Origin: Sphingomonas sp. dw_22
Lineage (GTDB): Bacteria > Pseudomonadota > Alphaproteobacteria > Sphingomonadales > Sphingomonadaceae
Reading direction: 5' to 3'
Assembly: GCF_018449795.1 (NCBI RefSeq)
Contig: NZ_JAAVVE010000030.1
Coordinates: 1-50,118, forward strand
Length of the DNA: 50,118 nt
The position numbers and the translations under genes were made by a program. Below are positions 48,241 to 50,118 of the stretch, piece after piece; the first letter of the stretch is position 1; each line of letters starts with the position of its first letter. The notes under the pieces were generated by a model. It did no database searches, was not told where the DNA came from, and saw only the letters and a program-made list of their open reading frames with translations.

Positions 48241-49089
48241 TTGAAAGCGCGCGCGATAGACTCGACGGCTGGAGCATTCGTCCTGCTTGCCGCCACGGCG
48301 GTTGCCGCGCTTTCGGTCATCCTGGGCGCGCAGTTCGTCTTCGGGCGCATCCTCGAAAACCCCGGTGTGGCGGCGTGGAGCCCGGTGCTGCTCGAATCGC
48401 TGTTCACGATCGCCGTGTTCGGGATTCTGGGGGGGATCGCGGGCCTGGCGGTCCGGCGTTTCGGCGGACGCGCTGGCGCGGGGCCGGCTGCGGCAGTCTC
48501 GGCGGGAGTGGGCGTCGTTGCCGGGGCTGCGGGCCTGGGCATCGCCATCGCGTTGTCTGCGCTGGCGGGTGTCGCACATGCTGGGGAGGGCGGCGGCGCG
48601 GGAGCGCTGCTGCTGGCGGGGGCTGTCGTCACGCTGATCCAGACCGGTGCCGAGGAACTCTATTTCCGTGGGTGGCTCCAGCCGCATCTCGAATCGGGCT
48701 GGGGGCGCTGGCCGGGGCTGGCCGTCACGGCGCTGGCGTTCGCCGCGCTCCATTTCGTGAGCGGCGCTTTCGAGTGGCTGAGCTTCGTCAATCTGGTGCT
48801 GGCCGGGCTGTGGTTCGGACTGCTGGCCCAGCGCAGCGGCGGGCTCGCTTTGCCGATCGGCGCGCATTTCGGCTGGAACTGGGCGGAGGAGATGCTGTTT
48901 GGCGCCACGCCCAATCCGGGGGTGAGCAGCTTCGGGACGGTCTTCGACTGGGATCTGACCGGATCGCCGCTCTGGGGCGGTTCGAGCGAGGGGCTGAACG
49001 CCAGCCTTTCGGCGAGTTTCGTGCTGATCGCGCTGGTGATCGTCGCGGCGAGCTGGCGCGGCTTCAGTTCGCCTGGGCGGCGCGGCTGA
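48241..49089 (+). CDS. CPBP-family intramembrane metalloprotease (Abi/CAAX type)
   Basis: A 282-aa polytopic protein with about eight helices. The three CPBP active-site motifs are present: EELYFRGWL (Glu138, Glu139, Arg143), FAALHF with the first His, and IGAHFGWNW with the second His and Asn. The family includes CAAX proteases and bacteriocin-immunity proteins. The start is uncertain: TTG 48241 follows GGGAGAC and places the first helix normally, while ATG 48154 would add a less protein-like 29 residues. Its last 26 bases overlap the convergent M23 gene. Confidence 0.88.
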   Translation: MKARAIDSTAGAFVLLAATAVAALSVILGAQFVFGRILENPGVAAWSPVLLESLFTIAVFGILGGIAGLAVRRFGGRAGAGPAAAVSAGVGVVAGAAGLGIAIALSALAGVAHAGEGGGAGALLLAGAVVTLIQTGAEELYFRGWLQPHLESGWGRWPGLAVTALAFAALHFVSGAFEWLSFVNLVLAGLWFGLLAQRSGGLALPIGAHFGWNWAEEMLFGATPNPGVSSFGTVFDWDLTGSPLWGGSSEGLNASLSASFVLIALVIVAASWRGFSSPGRRG

Positions 49090-50118
49090 CGTCGATCCGG
49101 TCGCGGGCCTTTTCGAACGCGATCAACTGGGCGCCGTCGAGCGTGCGGCCGCTTTCGGTCTGGATGCTGAGCGGATCGACCTTCTCGCCGTCGATATGGA
49201 CTTCGTAATGGAGGTGCGGGCCGGTCGAGCGGCCGGTGGTGCCGACCTCGCCGATCTGCTGCCCCTGCGAGACGCGCGCGCCGGTGACGATGCCGGGCAT
49301 GAAGCGGTTCATGTGGAGGTAGAGCGTCTCCCAGCCATTGTCGTGGCGGATCTTGACGAAATTGCCGTTCGGTCCCTTCGGCCCCGCGAATTCGAGCACG
49401 CCGCTGCCCGAGGCATAGATCGGCGTGCCGGTGGGCGCAGCGAAGTCGATGCCGCCGTGGAGCTTCATGAACTTGAGGATCGGGTGGAAGCGAAGCCCGA
49501 ATTTCGACGTGACGCGGGCGCCGTCCACGGGCGTGCGCATCAGGGCGCGGATGATGCTGCGGCCGCTGGCGTCGAACCATTCGTCGGTCTTGCCGTCCGG
49601 CGCGAAGCGATAGACCGCCGCGGACTTGGCGGAGGTGGTGAGCGCCGCATAGAGCAAGGTCGGCGCGCCGACGGCTTCTCCCGAGGCGTTGGTGGGCTGG
49701 GCATAGGCCGCCTCGAACGCATCGCCGGCCGATACTTCGCGCTGGAAGTCGAAATCGAAGGCCAGCGCCTTGGCGAATTCGGGGATCACGCTGTTCGGGA
49801 CGCCGACCGCGACGGCCGAGGTGTAGAAGCTGTCGCCGTCCATCGTGCCGTGGCGGACGAGGATCCGCGTGCTGATCTGCGCGGCGACGCGCGATACCGC
49901 GAGCGTGCCCGAGGCGGAGCGCGTGACCACCACGCCCGAGCTGTCGCCGTTCGAGGCGTCGAGCCGGTCGAGCGCGAAACCCTGGCCGACTCGGGTGAGC
50001 GTCAGCACCGCGCGGATCTCGCCGGTCTCGCTGAGCCCGGGGGCGGCCGCCTGCGCAACCTCGCGCGCGACATCGGGGCCGAGGCCGGAAGAGGCGAGCG
50101 CGTCCGCGAGGTCGGTGG
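49064..50118 (-). CDS. M23-family (LytM-type) metallopeptidase, N-terminus cut by the window edge
   Basis: The readable part is about 351 aa, and the frame stays open to the last base, so the true start lies outside; a GTG at 50008 is only an internal codon. The N-terminal part (FALDRLDASNGDSSGVVVTR, SFYTSAVAVGVPNSVIPEFA, FDFQREVSAGDAFEAAY) is the Csd3/OapA-like domain often fused to M23. The peptidase domain has the zinc ligands in KLHGGIDFAAPTGTPIYA (His, Asp) and GPHLHYEVHIDG (His-x-His). It cuts peptidoglycan cross-links in the periplasm. The signal peptide is not in view. Confidence 0.93.
   Translation of the reverse strand, partial: TDLADALASSGLGPDVAREVAQAAAPGLSETGEIRAVLTLTRVGQGFALDRLDASNGDSSGVVVTRSASGTLAVSRVAAQISTRILVRHGTMDGDSFYTSAVAVGVPNSVIPEFAKALAFDFDFQREVSAGDAFEAAYAQPTNASGEAVGAPTLLYAALTTSAKSAAVYRFAPDGKTDEWFDASGRSIIRALMRTPVDGARVTSKFGLRFHPILKFMKLHGGIDFAAPTGTPIYASGSGVLEFAGPKGPNGNFVKIRHDNGWETLYLHMNRFMPGIVTGARVSQGQQIGEVGTTGRSTGPHLHYEVHIDGEKVDPLSIQTESGRTLDGAQLIAFEKARDRIDVSRAAQAN

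Overview
The window is about 50 kb of a high-GC chromosome that looks like a sphingomonad (Alphaproteobacteria, Sphingomonas or a close relative). This rests on gene content and style: a sucA-sucD-mdh block, an rdgB-rph-hrcA-grpE-glnD run, a PEPxxWA-type PEP-CTERM protein, a DUF2171 protein, a GH97 glucosidase, dense genes with ATGA or TGATG start-stop overlaps, and long antisense open frames. I see no phage, IS element, CRISPR array or plasmid genes, so this is mostly core chromosome with small accessory pockets.

Layout. 1-5706 (minus strand) is a TCA-cycle operon read as mdh, a small secreted protein, sucD, sucA, sucB, with sucB cut by the left edge. 5881-8152 (minus) holds a secreted aspartic protease and a PEP-CTERM protein translationally coupled to an unrecognised membrane protein. 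8505-13461 (plus) holds a GH97 glucosidase, an amino-acid permease, MTA phosphorylase and an exported FKBP isomerase. 13958-16627 is acnA (minus). 16944-20034 (plus) carries a TonB-like protein, a membrane diguanylate cyclase and a protein with a duplicated helix-turn-helix-like unit. 20056-22400 (minus) is rlmB and an M28 peptidase, followed by tRNA-Tyr.

22740-24545 is a pocket of small unrecognised genes and a MarR-like regulator. 24903-31841 is nucleotide and RNA housekeeping, heat-shock control (hrcA-grpE), nitrogen sensing (glnD) and a VOC protein. 31845-36181 (minus) contains an aldo/keto reductase, infC, a Uma2 nuclease and thrS. 36265-37994 (plus) is a VOC protein overlapped by a methyltransferase. 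38177-41126 (minus) contains another aldo/keto reductase, a PLP enzyme and an LD-carboxypeptidase, divergent from a MurC/Mpl-like ligase at 41168, which suggests peptidoglycan recycling. 43218-46004 is a tightly coupled membrane protein, XRE regulator and two alpha/beta-hydrolases. The right end holds a DUF2171 protein, tRNA-Ala(CGC), an OmpA-like protein, a CPBP protease and an M23 peptidase cut by the edge.

The points most worth a second look are: a three-copy intergenic inverted-repeat family found only between convergent genes, with a compensatory base change in its arms; a probable AUA start for infC; a canonical EF-hand loop inside an alpha/beta-hydrolase; the PEP-CTERM and membrane-protein pair with a hairpin-rich leader and a nearby orphan terminator; a perfect 12-bp hairpin inside overlapping convergent genes; and iron-box-like palindromes upstream of both TCA loci. 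I did not find a system I would call wholly new. The PEP-CTERM pair and the membrane/XRE/hydrolase operon are the best candidates.
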